A DNA stretch of 64,000 nt from Echinococcus granulosus (taxonomy: Eukaryota; Platyhelminthes; Cestoda; Cyclophyllidea; Taeniidae). Position 1 is the first letter of the stretch. Each line of letters starts with the position of its first letter. The translations under genes and the position numbers were made by a program. This document shows, piece by piece, positions 25,509 through 36,434 of this stretch. Location of the stretch: positions 324,163 to 388,162 of the forward strand of contig NW_020170425.1 of the NCBI RefSeq assembly GCF_000524195.1, written 5' to 3'. Under the pieces are notes generated by a model. It worked only from the letters and a program-made list of their open reading frames with translations. It ran no database searches and was not told the origin of the DNA.

Positions 25509-25867
25509 TCACGAATGATATTTCGTTTCTTGACGTCTCGAGGGCGATGGACAAAGCTCCAACTTAAAAGCCCGGGGCTGAAGGCTGATTCCGACTTACC
25601 TGGTAAGATCATCACTTCATTCATTCGAGTGCGCAAGCGTAGGACGACCAGCTCATCTTCGGGATCGAGGTCTCGGACCACATGCTGTGTCATCGATCTC
25701 AACTCTTCAGCGTGTCGCGTGTACTGGAGTGAAGTGGAGTTGTCCATATTGGATCGAATCGGATTCCCCTCTGCGTTGACTAAAATTACGCCTTGCACGT
25801 TTCTATGGTTTTGAATTCTCTCGATACGTTGGAGCATGTCCAAATTTGCGTCGTTAGCCGGAATCAT
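25509..25867 (-). CDS. DYNLRB: Dynein light chain, roadblock/LC7 type, with uncertain 3' end
   Basis: Light chain that dimerises and binds the dynein intermediate chain. Exon 1 (25867-25600) encodes a nearly complete roadblock domain: LQRIERIQNHRNVQGVILVN, EGNPIRSNMDNS, RDLDPEDELVVLRLRTRMNEVMILP. This aligns without gaps to DYNLRB1 except for a slightly longer N-terminus. It ends CCAG|gtaagt in phase 1. The last strand of the family (about ten residues, DKDYFLIVIQ in human) should be in exon 2. The best acceptor is at 25528, giving PETKYHS and a stop at 25509-25511. One frame over, the same DNA reads SFVIA then stop, which looks like the missing strand, so a frameshift is possible. Read without splicing, the frame stays open to 25325 (180 codons), but its tail has no family likeness. 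It converges with SDHD. Confidence 0.8.
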
Positions 25868-25981
25868 GGCTGGTGTTTTTGCTTGTACCTCGCTCGTGCC
25901 GAGCGCGAGCCGTCTCGCATATTTAAATGCTCGACTAATCGATAGCTCTTGAACGCAGGTAATCGATTAATTTGTTGATTT

Positions 25982-26376
25982 TCATAGCTTGGGGTCACTG
26001 AATTTTGTTATCTCTGATATACGCTGCCTTTTCGTTTTTCCAACTGGCAAATTGAGGATCTTAGTGAGGCTTAGGAACACTGCTTTGGTGAAATCGGTTC
26101 CCACGTTTTCATAGAACTCATTTCGGCTGTAAAGCTTGTTACCGGGTGAATTTGTATTGGTAGTTGCGCAACAGTCGCCCAATTCTCCTCTTCCTACGTT
26201 GTCTAGATTGGCCGTGAGCTGCTTGTGGTAGCCCTAATTCTTTGATTGGCAATAAGTTACGTAGCCAGTTCAGTGATAGCATAATTCTCCAAGTTTTTGT
26301 CAGACAAATGTGTGGGCCAGTTATAGAAAGGCCTTGAGAAGTCTCGCGTAATTTGCTCGGCCAATCTCGTGAAATG
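25982..26376 (-). pseudogene. Unrecognised coding-like stretch in broken frames
   Basis: Upstream of the dynein gene on the same strand, protein-like sequence appears in successive frames: LAEQITRDFSRPFYNW and SDKNLENYAITELA in one, then YHKQLTANLDNVGRGEL, RNEFYENVGTDFTKAVF and SLTKILNLPVGKTKRQ in another, ending at a TGA at 25982. Between them, near 26234-26260, no GT-AG pair in a compatible phase restores one frame; the only obvious pair (27 nt) joins into a stop. A third frame also reads well just upstream (MTFHEIGRANYARLLKAF), overlapping the first. I do not recognise the family. It may be a decayed gene, a gene hit by assembly indels, or chance. The stop lies 114 bp before the dynein ATG. 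Confidence 0.25.
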
Positions 26377-26460
26377 TCATATGTGATGAGGTCAGAAAAC
26401 TGGGGTGGATGTGCTGATGGCGTATTAAGAGGCTGGTACCCAGTGGTGTGCATTTATTTA

Positions 26461-28564
26461 AATCCTATTTTATACCTGTTAATCAAGGAAATTGGGGGAC
26501 TTTGAACGTAGTGTTCCCATTCCCCACACATTTCTGAAGTTGTAATATACCCAAAAAAATAATGAAACGTGTGGTTTGCCAAATGGCACTTTTGGAAGTC
26601 AGGTGACACGAAAGAGGGCGGAGTTAGATTGCATAACTCATCTGCGTAATATCAGTAAAGTGCTTGCATTTTGCCCTTTCGTAAGAGCTCAACACAGCCT
26701 CTCTCCACGGACTAATTTCGTGCTTCAAACAGCTGATTAACCAGGAAGTCGAAGTTGTTTGGGAATTAATGCAGCCTTAATAAAATTCATTCACTTTCGA
26801 CACATTCCAGGTGGGCCAGTTACTTTGGTCTGTGTCTGTTATGGTAAGAATCAACACGTAAACGGTCCCACTGCAAACACCCACCTAAACATTCAGCGAG
26901 TTGCAGTCATGCGCTGGTTGTCTTCGTGCGTCCGCACATCGACTCTACATCCAACCATTCTCCATATGGACCACATACTATGACTTCCGGGTTCCACAGT
27001 TCTTGGAGTTTAAATGTTTCAGCGAGTTGTATCAGTCTCTGTTTCTGTGAAGTGGATGCAACCCAGTGCAACAGGCATCTTTTGCAGCTAACAGTTTCTC
27101 TGTAGGTAGTGGATCTTAATCTCTGCGACTGAAAGTGTGAGCTATACTGAATCCTTAACCAAACTGGTAAAAGTTATGATTCGTAGCTCACTTTTATGTT
27201 TACTAGAGCTACCACCACTGTAGCTGCAACACAACTCCAATCTTTTCCTGCCGAACGTGTCTACTTGCCTTTGGTCCCATTGTTGATGCGTTACCAACAC
27301 CAATGTCTGGACGTCATGGTTGACCAGATTTCTGGAGTCCGTTTACTTATTTTCGAACATATATTTCCCATCAGCTTTAAGCACAAAATAATGCAGATGA
27401 CGAAGTCTTCGAACCCTACTAGACTACCAATCCCGGTCCAGTATTTTCATAATTCGAACTTTAAGCATATCACACTGCCATGCAGTTTTTGTACTAGGAA
27501 TCCAGCGATTCGAAATTCTGCAGCCTGATATCATGATCGTATTCATATTAGTCACTGCAGTCACAAACAAGCAACTTCAAGATCAACGGGCTTGCGAAAT
27601 ACACAAATTTTGGTGTACCTGCACGCAAAAAATATGGGTTCAAATAAATAACTTTAACGTTTTGGAACAAACCCGCTTCAATGCCACTATATTACGTTCA
27701 CACGTTTGACCGGGCGGGGTCATCGTGCCTAGTTCAGGTGCGAAGCTCGTCAAACGCCACGTCTCTTTTAGCTCGTACAAGAACAACCTAAAAACCTTTC
27801 AATCATCTAAATATGCAAATTATCTCCTAAAAAAACACATTGCATTCATTACATTTATAAAGCAACTTTCGGATTGGAATTCAAAAAACTATGGGAAATG
27901 TCGAGTGCCGTACGAAGGACACGTTTTCGAAGGTTTTATCCTGAGTTCGGTTGCAAAATTCGAATCCTCTATCCTATCGAACCATTACTGACATCACTTG
28001 ATCTTATCAGAACATATTCTTGGATTTCCCCTAAATATTAAGTATGCTACCTTAGTAATTAATTAAACATTGATAAAACGATATTCAACTCAAATAAGGT
28101 TATAAGCTAAATACTTTCTACTAAGTCATGGTGGATAACACCAGGTATTGCATATTCATTCTAGGATTTGTTGCCACTTAAAAATCCCCGTTTATCTGAG
28201 TTATTAAAATATTACAAGAACACAACTCCTCGCCCGTCTGTGAGGACTACGGTCTTAATGCGCATGCCAGTAAGCATTTGATTGAATGAGAGCTTTTAGA
28301 TATAAAGGAGAGAAATTTGGAGTGATATTGGGCACTCAAAATAACATTTAGCATAGTGTACACATACATAGAGGCAGAAGAATGCGTAGAGTAAACTAAA
28401 CAGAATGAATATTGATACATTTCTGTCCTACGCCAGGTATACCCATGAATGCGTACAAGTAGGTGAGCGAGCGTAATGGCACAGTAACCTAGTGAAGTAG
28501 AGGAAAGGTAAAATTAATAATATAAACAACTCATTGTACGCCAACACTTCGGTTCCCCCTCCCC
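26461..28564. other. Intergenic, no gene recognised
   Basis: Short frames exist (for example 27196-27528 and 27725-27991 on the plus strand), but none shows a known motif, splice support or protein-like composition. The part around 26750-27540 is somewhat richer in G+C and could be an old repeat. Confidence 0.5.
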
Positions 28565-31500
28565 TTAGTTGCAACCAATGTCCCTTCCAGAGAGCGCGTG
28601 CGTGAGCCGGTGTGACGCCGAGATGCTTGTTGAGTCCACCGTGGCCACCTTAGATTTGCGCATAGCCCCACAGGAGGAGCAAAATCGCGCCTTGGAGGGG
28701 AACTTTTTGCCGCATTTGGGGCAGTATCGTGATGTCTTCTTCTTGCTGCCGTCATCGCTTCCACAGTTACCCTGTGAGTAGTGGCTTTGGCTGCTGCCTC
28801 TACTACGCGGAGTACCCACCGGCTCCGGGTTCTTGCGGCGGTGGTGATGATGGCCACTCTTATGACAATTTCTAAAGGTGTCGTGGATTCAGATAATCTT
28901 AAGCGTACTAGGTCGCAATTGCCTAGTTTACCATTTAGATGAGCTTAGTGATGGTGTTTTTGGTACAGACAAATCCGTGGACATCAACGAAGATGGCAAA
29001 ATGTTTGTCCAGAAATTACAAGAAGTAACCTTTTTACTAACATTTAGCTAGTAGAATTAGTAGTAGCAAAATTTAAAATAATGCGGTTATTCATTCTTAT
29101 TTCGAGGTTTAGTTTATAATTCTTAAAAAAATGGTCTTTCTTCCAGATATCTAAATATTCTTCAATAGGTGTAACAAGTGACAAACTTAATTTAAAGAAT
29201 ATTGAAACAAAGTATGCCGCAAGATTCGGGGATTGGCATGTGTGTTTGCGTATGGGATAGAGGCAGGGTAGAGCTCACCTGAGAACCAGTGACTGGGAGT
29301 CGTAGGCGACGTCGCTATGTGCTGAACTGCGTGCGCTTGGCGTCCGCTGGTAGGGTGGCACACCAGCTGCTTCAATCTCCTGTACTGGCATCCGCGAGGG
29401 GAGGCTGCTCACGCCGCCCTCCCGCACCATCACCGTCGTGGCGTTACCCTCTCCATCCGTCTGATGAGGTATTTTCAGATGCAGAGGATACTTCTATCAA
29501 CACCAATGGGCGCTCTCGTATTAGCTAGGTTATATGTCACCCTGTTTGCTACTCAACTACTACTCAGATAGCAAGACCTCTTTGGCGAAACAAGTAAAGT
29601 GACTAAACCCCATTTATCGGCAAACGGACTTTCAAATTGGTGTCAAATTATAAAAAATAAGAATCCCCGAGAGAAACCCTTTTAAAGACACGTAAATAAA
29701 CGTCATAAGATAGATGAATAATACAAAAAACGGTGGTAACTAGTTGAAAAGAAATTCAGTTGACAAAATGAACGTATGGAAGCACTCTTTTTCCTTAAAT
29801 AAAAATGAACAATACCCAACCTTTTGCGAAGTTTTCTGGTCCTGGGAGATGTCTGTACTAGTGGAATTGAACTTGTAAAACACTACACGCGAGTTTTGAT
29901 CGCCGTCTGAAATCTTATGCGACTCTCTTCGCCTCATGCCATGCTTTTGATTGTGAGGGTAAGATTTATTCAGCTGTTCACTGTTTTCCAGCATCACCAT
30001 GACTTCTGGTTTTTCGCACTTTCCCTTTCCACAACCGCTGGCGCCACCGAACCCTCCACTCCCTGTAACCCTCTCTTCTCGTTCAGTATACTCCCTTCGA
30101 GAAGTGTCTTCACCGTTCATGTCGTTCATGAAATTGTTGACGACTGTCGGTGGTGGCTTAATTGGTCTGTGGGAACCGGTGCGATGAGAAGAACTGACAG
30201 TGTTGGCAGGAGCGCTGGGAATAGAGGTCTTCCCATGAACTGTCACAGCATCAACTCGCTCGGCAGTCCCACTATTGGAGGGCTGAGGCTGCACCAGCTT
30301 CTCGTGCTGCTGCTTAGATCTCAATATGGCTAGGGACTTTTCAGTGTCGATGACTGCTGAAGGTGCAGCTGATGTCGACTCGAGGGAGGAGGCAGAAAAG
30401 AACGGAAGAGAAGTGGCTAAAAGATTTAAAAATCTAAAAGAACTTTCAAACCATCTTCAATACTAGATTCTACTTTTGATGATGGATAAATGGATTAAAA
30501 GGTCACGTCGTTTCTATGAGACATGCCCTAGCTACGACAAATACGTTCTAACTTTCTCCATGACTGTTGATGCCAATAATTTTCAATAAGGTATGCACAT
30601 TTCCCCTAATTAGGGAGCAGACTTTTCGCCTATATTATTGCAGAATTCCGCAAAATTATTTTTAAAGTATTGCAGATAAAGTTGAAGGGAACTAACAACT
30701 GTCAGTGCCATTGACATGATTGCAGTTACTTATTTGCAGTGGTGCATTGGCAAGGAGGGCGGACAAGTTACGCTGAACAAGCTTGTTGAAAACGTTTGCT
30801 TGTAATAAGTCCGAGGAAAGTGTCTTAGAGAAGTCCACATTATGGCAGAGTTTAGTAGCCAATTTATTAAGTAATTCGGACTCCCGTGGAGAGATTGGTG
30901 CTTCATTGGCTGCGAAGGAGACCATTTCTTCAGAATCTGTTTTAGGAGGCTCGCCTACCCCTTTTTCTTCTTCCAATTTCCCTTCTGTCTTCATTTTACC
31001 CGTTAACTTAAGGTTGTACTATAAAGTAGGATTAGGTTATTGTGCGGTGTTAATCTGAAATGACCATAAGTTTCGCCTAAACGTATGTACAATTTTTCTA
31101 ACAAATTGGATCTTGGGAGCTTTTAAAGAATCTAAAGGTTCTGAGAACTACAAATTTGCTCATAGATAGGTCAATTACCAGTGTCACCCATATCGAGGTA
31201 GAAACTATAGGCTTAATATAAGGCAACAAGCACACGAGATTGAACTAGCAACAATTACATACTGCAACACGTTATCCGCCTTAGCGATTCCAACACTTCC
31301 AACAACACTTTGATTAAAGGTAAAGAGTAAGAAGCTGCATGAATTATTAAGCGCTATTTTCTACAAAAGCGAACAAAATTATTCCAACTAGTACCTTCAT
31401 TCTTTTAAGGAAGCGCAATTTGGCCTCCTTTTGTTCCTCGGTTTGGTCAGATTGTACGCTTGTTTGCTTGGCTTTGCACTGATCTTTGTGTTTCATAAAG

Positions 31501-32153
31501 GCTGCATCATTGAACCTTCGTCCACAACATTCGCACTGGGTCAAGCCTAAGGTGGAACGGTCCAACGCGTGAAATTGGAAATTCTACCGAATGGATGATA
31601 TAGTTTTAAAACGGCAGGAGAATAGGATTCAAGATATGGTTTCAACGTTTGCGTTTTGGGCATCGCCACCAATGCTGACAGATCATTAGTAAAAAATAAA
31701 TAATGAGCGATAAATCGTTACTTCAATTAGCGGCACCATCATGTTTTCCACTTTTAAAACATCACGAACCAGCATAACATATAAACTACATATCGATAAG
31801 CGAAACTACCCTTTACAACAGACACCATAAAATCATAATGAGTAGTTTCCTGTGCCCATACCTGCTTGAGCAACCTCTGGTGATAATGGCTCAACAAAGC
31901 CTGGAAATCCATCATGTTCCCTCTGCGTATTTGCCTTTGCCGTTTTAATTGTGTGAATGAATTCTTCATGTCTCATTCTCCACCTCATCCTACGCTCTGC
32001 GCCCAAAGCCAGCATGTCTGCAAACGTCTTTACTTTGATGTCGTACCCTGTGACGTGTTCCTTAATTTTCGGACTGGATGCATTTCCAGCTTTTTTGTCA
32101 TTTGCAAAGTTCTCACGCATCCATTCCCTTTCACAGGCCGCCAAGTGCTTTTG
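28565..32153 (-). CDS. ZC2HC1A-like: ZC2HC1-family zinc-finger protein (5'-partial)
   Basis: Six minus-strand exons join in phase: 32153-31862, 31546-31395, 31006-30730, 30329-29998, 29460-29279, 28871-28565. The first opens with KHLAAC, the H-x3-C half of the first C2HC finger, and later carries RRMRWRMRHEEFIHTIKTAK, matching RRKHEEFIATIRAAKG of human ZC2HC1A. Exon 2 carries the second finger, CECCGRRF then KHKDQC. The last exon ends in a zinc ribbon, YCPKCGKKFP then RFCSSCGAMR, matching the C-terminal CHECGTKYP/FCCECGIRR of ZC2HC1A. The order of all three elements is that of the family. The middle is Ser/Pro-rich and variable. The exon with the first CxxC is not found; it should lie above 32153. 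The donor at 29998 (ATG|gtgatg) is the weakest junction, with 30070 an alternative. Molecular function of the family is not well defined. Confidence 0.82.
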
Positions 32154-33657
32154 CTGCAAAACAGAGTGTTTGACAAAAAACTGATATTTTTGGAGACAAA
32201 AATAAGAGGGTGCAATATACACAAAACAGGAGGATGTCCCCGCACTTCCAACTCAAAATTAGAAAAAAAAAACATTTAATATCTAATCAAAAAGTGGCAT
32301 AGCAGTCTCTTGGCGTCAAAGTTACCGAAGAATAGCCAAAAATATAAAAAATATCAATTATAAGGCATCGAGATGTAAGGAGAAATAACAGACTTAAACG
32401 ATGATAATTAACGAAAACAGAAAAAGCATACGAGTGATTGAGAGAAAAATCGGCGATTGCAGTATTGACATTTTTCTAAATTTAACCTATCCGGTGAAAC
32501 TAAAAACGATGAATTTATATCATAAGGCTACCATATTCGGTCTCCAGAGTAAATGACATGACGTATTTGAGGCGGTGGGCTGTAGCTGACAACTGCAATA
32601 TAGCTTGGTAAAACAGAAACTAATGATACAAACTGTAAAAAAATATTTCAAATTTGCCGCGAAGTCTAAATGCCGATGACAATTACCGCGATAAAGATAT
32701 TAAAAACCGCCTTAAGCAAAAGGCGGCAATCAAGGTTTTTAAAGCGAGTTTATACAAGCCAAATCTTCAATCGTTGGAGTCACAAGCCATTATTATCAAT
32801 TTTTAAGGTTTTATTATTCATTGTCTATACTGCATCTAGTAACCTTACTAGTCATTGTGTTTATCACTTGGCTACTCGTCAACGTTGCTAAAACAGGTTA
32901 TTATAGTGTTGCAGGGCTCAAGACTTCCTTAAAGACTAAGGTGGTCATCATACTTGAGCAGAATATGTTCATACTGCAGCGCAGTCCTCGTTTATCTCCA
33001 CTTCTCTGGTCCTCATACCCTCAGAACACTGTGTCTGATTGAAACTGGATATTTTTATTGCTTAACGTAAATGAGGTATGCGCAAGTATAGGGAGGCCTG
33101 AACAAAAGGCCATTCTATAGTTTGGGCGATGCTGAATGCTCGCCGATCACCAGGTTCAATTTTATATCCCGCTTCTTCTCTCAAAGGCGCGTTTTAATAG
33201 CACAAGTATTGTGTTTGATATATGGAAGGCAGTGGGCCTACTGACATGGACGAAGACCAGCCCACCGGGGGAAGATACGATGGCCGAGACACAAAATGAT
33301 CCTTCACTAAAACCGAGAGTTAAACAACCATTGCATTGTAGTGTTAACCTTAGCCTTTACAATGCAAGGTAATTACTTTTCCATCTATTAGGTGGAACAA
33401 AATGTTTGCTTTAGCCATTTAGTACGACTAAACGAATCACATTCAGAGCGAAATGTGTTATCTAATCCCTTATAAAACAGCAAGTTTGCAAAATATCCAT
33501 AATAATCTGTATACAGCGTTATTGACGGTTAAGTCTCTATGTGTTATATCGATTATACTAAACTGCGTTTATGCATATCAATTATTTTTGTCCAGCCAAT
33601 AACTGCCCAACACATTTCCTTTACTCGACTTATTGGCGGCTGTTCGGTTGGTGTGTC
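32154..33657. other. Region between divergent ZC2HC1 and GRP94 genes
   Basis: It should contain promoter sequence for both genes and perhaps the missing first ZC2HC1 exon, but I could not find a CxxC-coding exon on the minus strand. A segment at about 33210-33300 on the plus strand is richer in G+C than its surroundings and has a short frame without family likeness. Confidence 0.5.
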
Positions 33658-36331
33658 ATGTGGGGCCGTCATTGTTGTTTCTGCCTTTTCATTACAATTT
33701 ATATCTCATGTACATTAATAAATGTATTTTGTGACGAGTCAGCCAGTGTTGAGGGATTGAATGATGTGAAGGCATCCACTGTAACTGTTTCGGAGTGAGT
33801 TACCTTGTTATGCTTATTTTTATCAGCTTAACTAATGAGTCCCTTAGAAAGCTCACTGAAAGGTCAGACGAGCACTTGTTTTCAGCAGAAGTCCCCAAAA
33901 TGATGAAACTTATCATCAACTCAGTATATTCAAACAAGGAGGTAATGTTCAGCTACTTTTGGGTTTATTTACTTTCAGATTTTCCTACGTGAGTTAGTTT
34001 CGAATGCAGCCGATGCCGTTGAAAACATCCGCTTTCAGTCCATAACGAATGCCGATGTTCTCTCCTCTCTGTCTGACCTATCTATTATGATTAAAACTAA
34101 CCAGCATGAAAAGACAATCTCAATAAGAGATACCGGAATCGGCATGACCAGAGACGAGTTAGTCAAGAACTTGGGCACAATTGCCAAGTCAGGGACTTCC
34201 GAATTGCTGTCAAAGCTATCTGAAGGAAATAGCTCTGCACCCACTGATCTAATTGGACAGTTTGGGGTTGGATTTTACTCAGCCTTCTTAGGTAAGGCTT
34301 CTATTCTAAGTTATCTGCATGTTCTCAGTCGCTGATCGTGTAACGGTTATTTCAAAGCACAATGATGACGACCAATATGTCTGGGAATCGGACTCTACTT
34401 CCTTCAAAATCGCAAAGGATCCCAGAGGCAATACACTAGGACGTGGTACTGAAGTGATTTTGCACGTGAAGGATGAAGCAAAGGAGTACCTTCAGCAGGA
34501 CGTCTTGCGAAAGATTCTCAAAAAGTATAGCCAGTTTGTTATGTGTCCAATCAAGTTGTGGGAGAGCCGAACCGTAAACGTCGAGGAAGATGTCGAAGAG
34601 GAGAAGGTCGACTTGTCGGACGATATCTCGGTAGTTTATCGCTCTAACCAATAATTTGCTATATATACTCAGGTGGAAGAAGAAAAGCCCAAATCGAAGA
34701 AGACGGTAGAGAAGACGGTATGGGATTGGGTCCAACTGAATGATCTGAAACCTATTTGGACTAAAAAACCCTCAGAGGTAGCGGAGGAGAGCTACAAGGA
34801 GCTCTTCAAAGTATTGTCTCGTTCGAGTGAGAGTCCTCTGGCACATATTCACTTCTCCGCCGAGGGTGAAGTGTCATTCAATGCCATTTTATTCATTAGT
34901 CCAGTGCCTCGTCCTGACCTTTTCCAATCGGACAAGCTAATCACGGACAATATAAAGGTACGCTTACTCTTAATCCTTAACTGTGTTTAGTTATACGTTC
35001 GCAAAGTTTTTATCACCGAGAATGTAGACGAAATGCTCCCTCGCTATTTGAGTTTTGTTTATGGAATCGTTGATAGCGACAATCTCCCACTGAATGTCTC
35101 TCGTGAAATGCTGCAACAGCACAAACTCCTGAAGCTAATTAAGAAGAAGCTTGTTCGGAAAGTCATTGAAATGCTTCAAAAAATGTCGGATGAGGACTAC
35201 GAAAAGTTCTGGAAAGCATATTCTGTTGCAATTAAGTTAGGAGTTCTGCAAGACGCACCCAACAAAGCTCGGTTGACAGAACTTTTGCGATTCTATACTT
35301 CAAAGTCAGAGGACAAATTAACTTCATTCAGCAACTACATTTCAAGAATGAAGGAAGGTCAAGAGCACATATTTTACGTTGCTGGCCAAAATATTGATGA
35401 GGTGAAGACTTCCCTTTTTGTGGAGCGCATCAAACGATTGGGTTTTGAGGTTATCTACTTCACTGAACCAATGGACGAATACGTAATGCAGTCTCTACAC
35501 GAGGTGATGGGCAAAAAGACTCAGAATCTAGCTAAAGCGGGTCTTGATTTGAAACTCGACAAGGAGAAGTTTGAGGAGCAGGAAAAGTTGTTTAGGCCGT
35601 TGACTGATTGGCTGAAGGATAAGGGCTTGTCTGGTAAAATCAAGGATGCTAAAATTTCTCAGCGTCTTGAGAGCAGCCCATGTGCGCTGGTGGCTGATGA
35701 GTACATGGTGTCCGGTAACTTCCAAAAGGTGATCCTGGCCCAAGCCTACGCCACCTCCGATTCCGCTACCAACTCTTACTACCTCAACCAGAAGCATACA
35801 CTGGAGATCAATCCGCGTCATCCTCTCATAAAGAAACTTAATGAACTCGTTCAGATCGATCCCGACGATGAAGTTGCCAAGGAGAATACACTTCTCCTGT
35901 TTGACACGGCTGTGCTTAGATCTGGTTACATCATGCAGGACCTAAGCGGTTTTGCTGAACGAATTGAGCGCGAGTTACGGAAAAACTTGGATGTGGATCC
36001 GGATGAACAAGTTGAACCTGATGAAAGTATTCCATCGGAAACGGACAGTGCTAACGTGACTGAGGTGAATATTCCATTTTAATGGTTGTCACAAATGATG
36101 CTTATGCTTTACAAAAGTCCTAATTGGAATATCTCAACCTAAAACGGCCACTTTTAGGTGTAGTTTTAGTTCCCCCAACTAGGTTTCAAATGTGTAATTT
36201 AACTGGTCATGAAATGTTGCAACATTTATCATGTACCCGCCTGGACTTACTGCTTTTAGCGGTTTGAGGAAATTCCTCAAAAATTACCTTATTTTCAGAT
36301 GGAGTCAGCGGATGTGAAGGAAGAGTTGTAG
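33658..36331 (+). CDS. HSP90B1: Endoplasmin / GRP94, ER HSP90 chaperone
   Basis: ATP-dependent chaperone of the ER lumen. Seven exons: 33658-33794, 33827-33941, 33979-34291, 34329-34630, 34673-34957, 34991-36064, 36299-36331, giving 752 residues. Residues 1-27 form a signal peptide (MWGRHCCFCLFITIYIS). The N domain has ELVSNAADA (89-97), DTGIGM (135-140), LGTIAKSGTSE and GQFGVGFYSAF, the ATP-binding motifs. A short charged linker precedes VEKTVWDW. The middle domain has NVSREMLQQHKLLK with the catalytic-loop Arg. The C domain has SPCALVADEY, INPRHPL and LRSGY. WDWVQLNDLKPIW, LYVRKVFIT and the signal peptide mark it as GRP94, not cytosolic HSP90 or TRAP1. Read past the exon-6 donor (GAG|gtgaat) the protein would end in VNIPF; the last exon adds MESADVKEEL, so KEEL replaces KDEL. 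The upstream in-frame ATG at 33571 would spoil the signal peptide. Confidence 0.93.
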
Positions 36332-36428
36332 AAGAACAGGGGATCCACCAGCATTTCTGTTTTATGTTGTTACTGTAAATTTACACCGGTAATTTATTTG
36401 TGCACTCTACAATACAAAACTAATTTAA

Positions 36429-36434
36429 AATAAA
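36429..36434 (+). terminator. Poly(A) signal for GRP94
   Basis: AATAAA about 100 bp past the KEEL stop codon, in taatttaaAATAAAacttccc. Its position supports the 36299-36331 exon being the last one. Confidence 0.6.

Noticed and set aside
26234..26260. 27-nt GT-AG micro-intron joining two frames of the unrecognised minus-strand stretch
   Set aside because: The phases do not match; joining leads straight into a stop, and the length is below known intron limits.
33594..33615. ER-stress response element (CCAAT-N9-CCACG) upstream of GRP94
   Set aside because: A CCAAT is present but the second half is ACACA, not CCACG.
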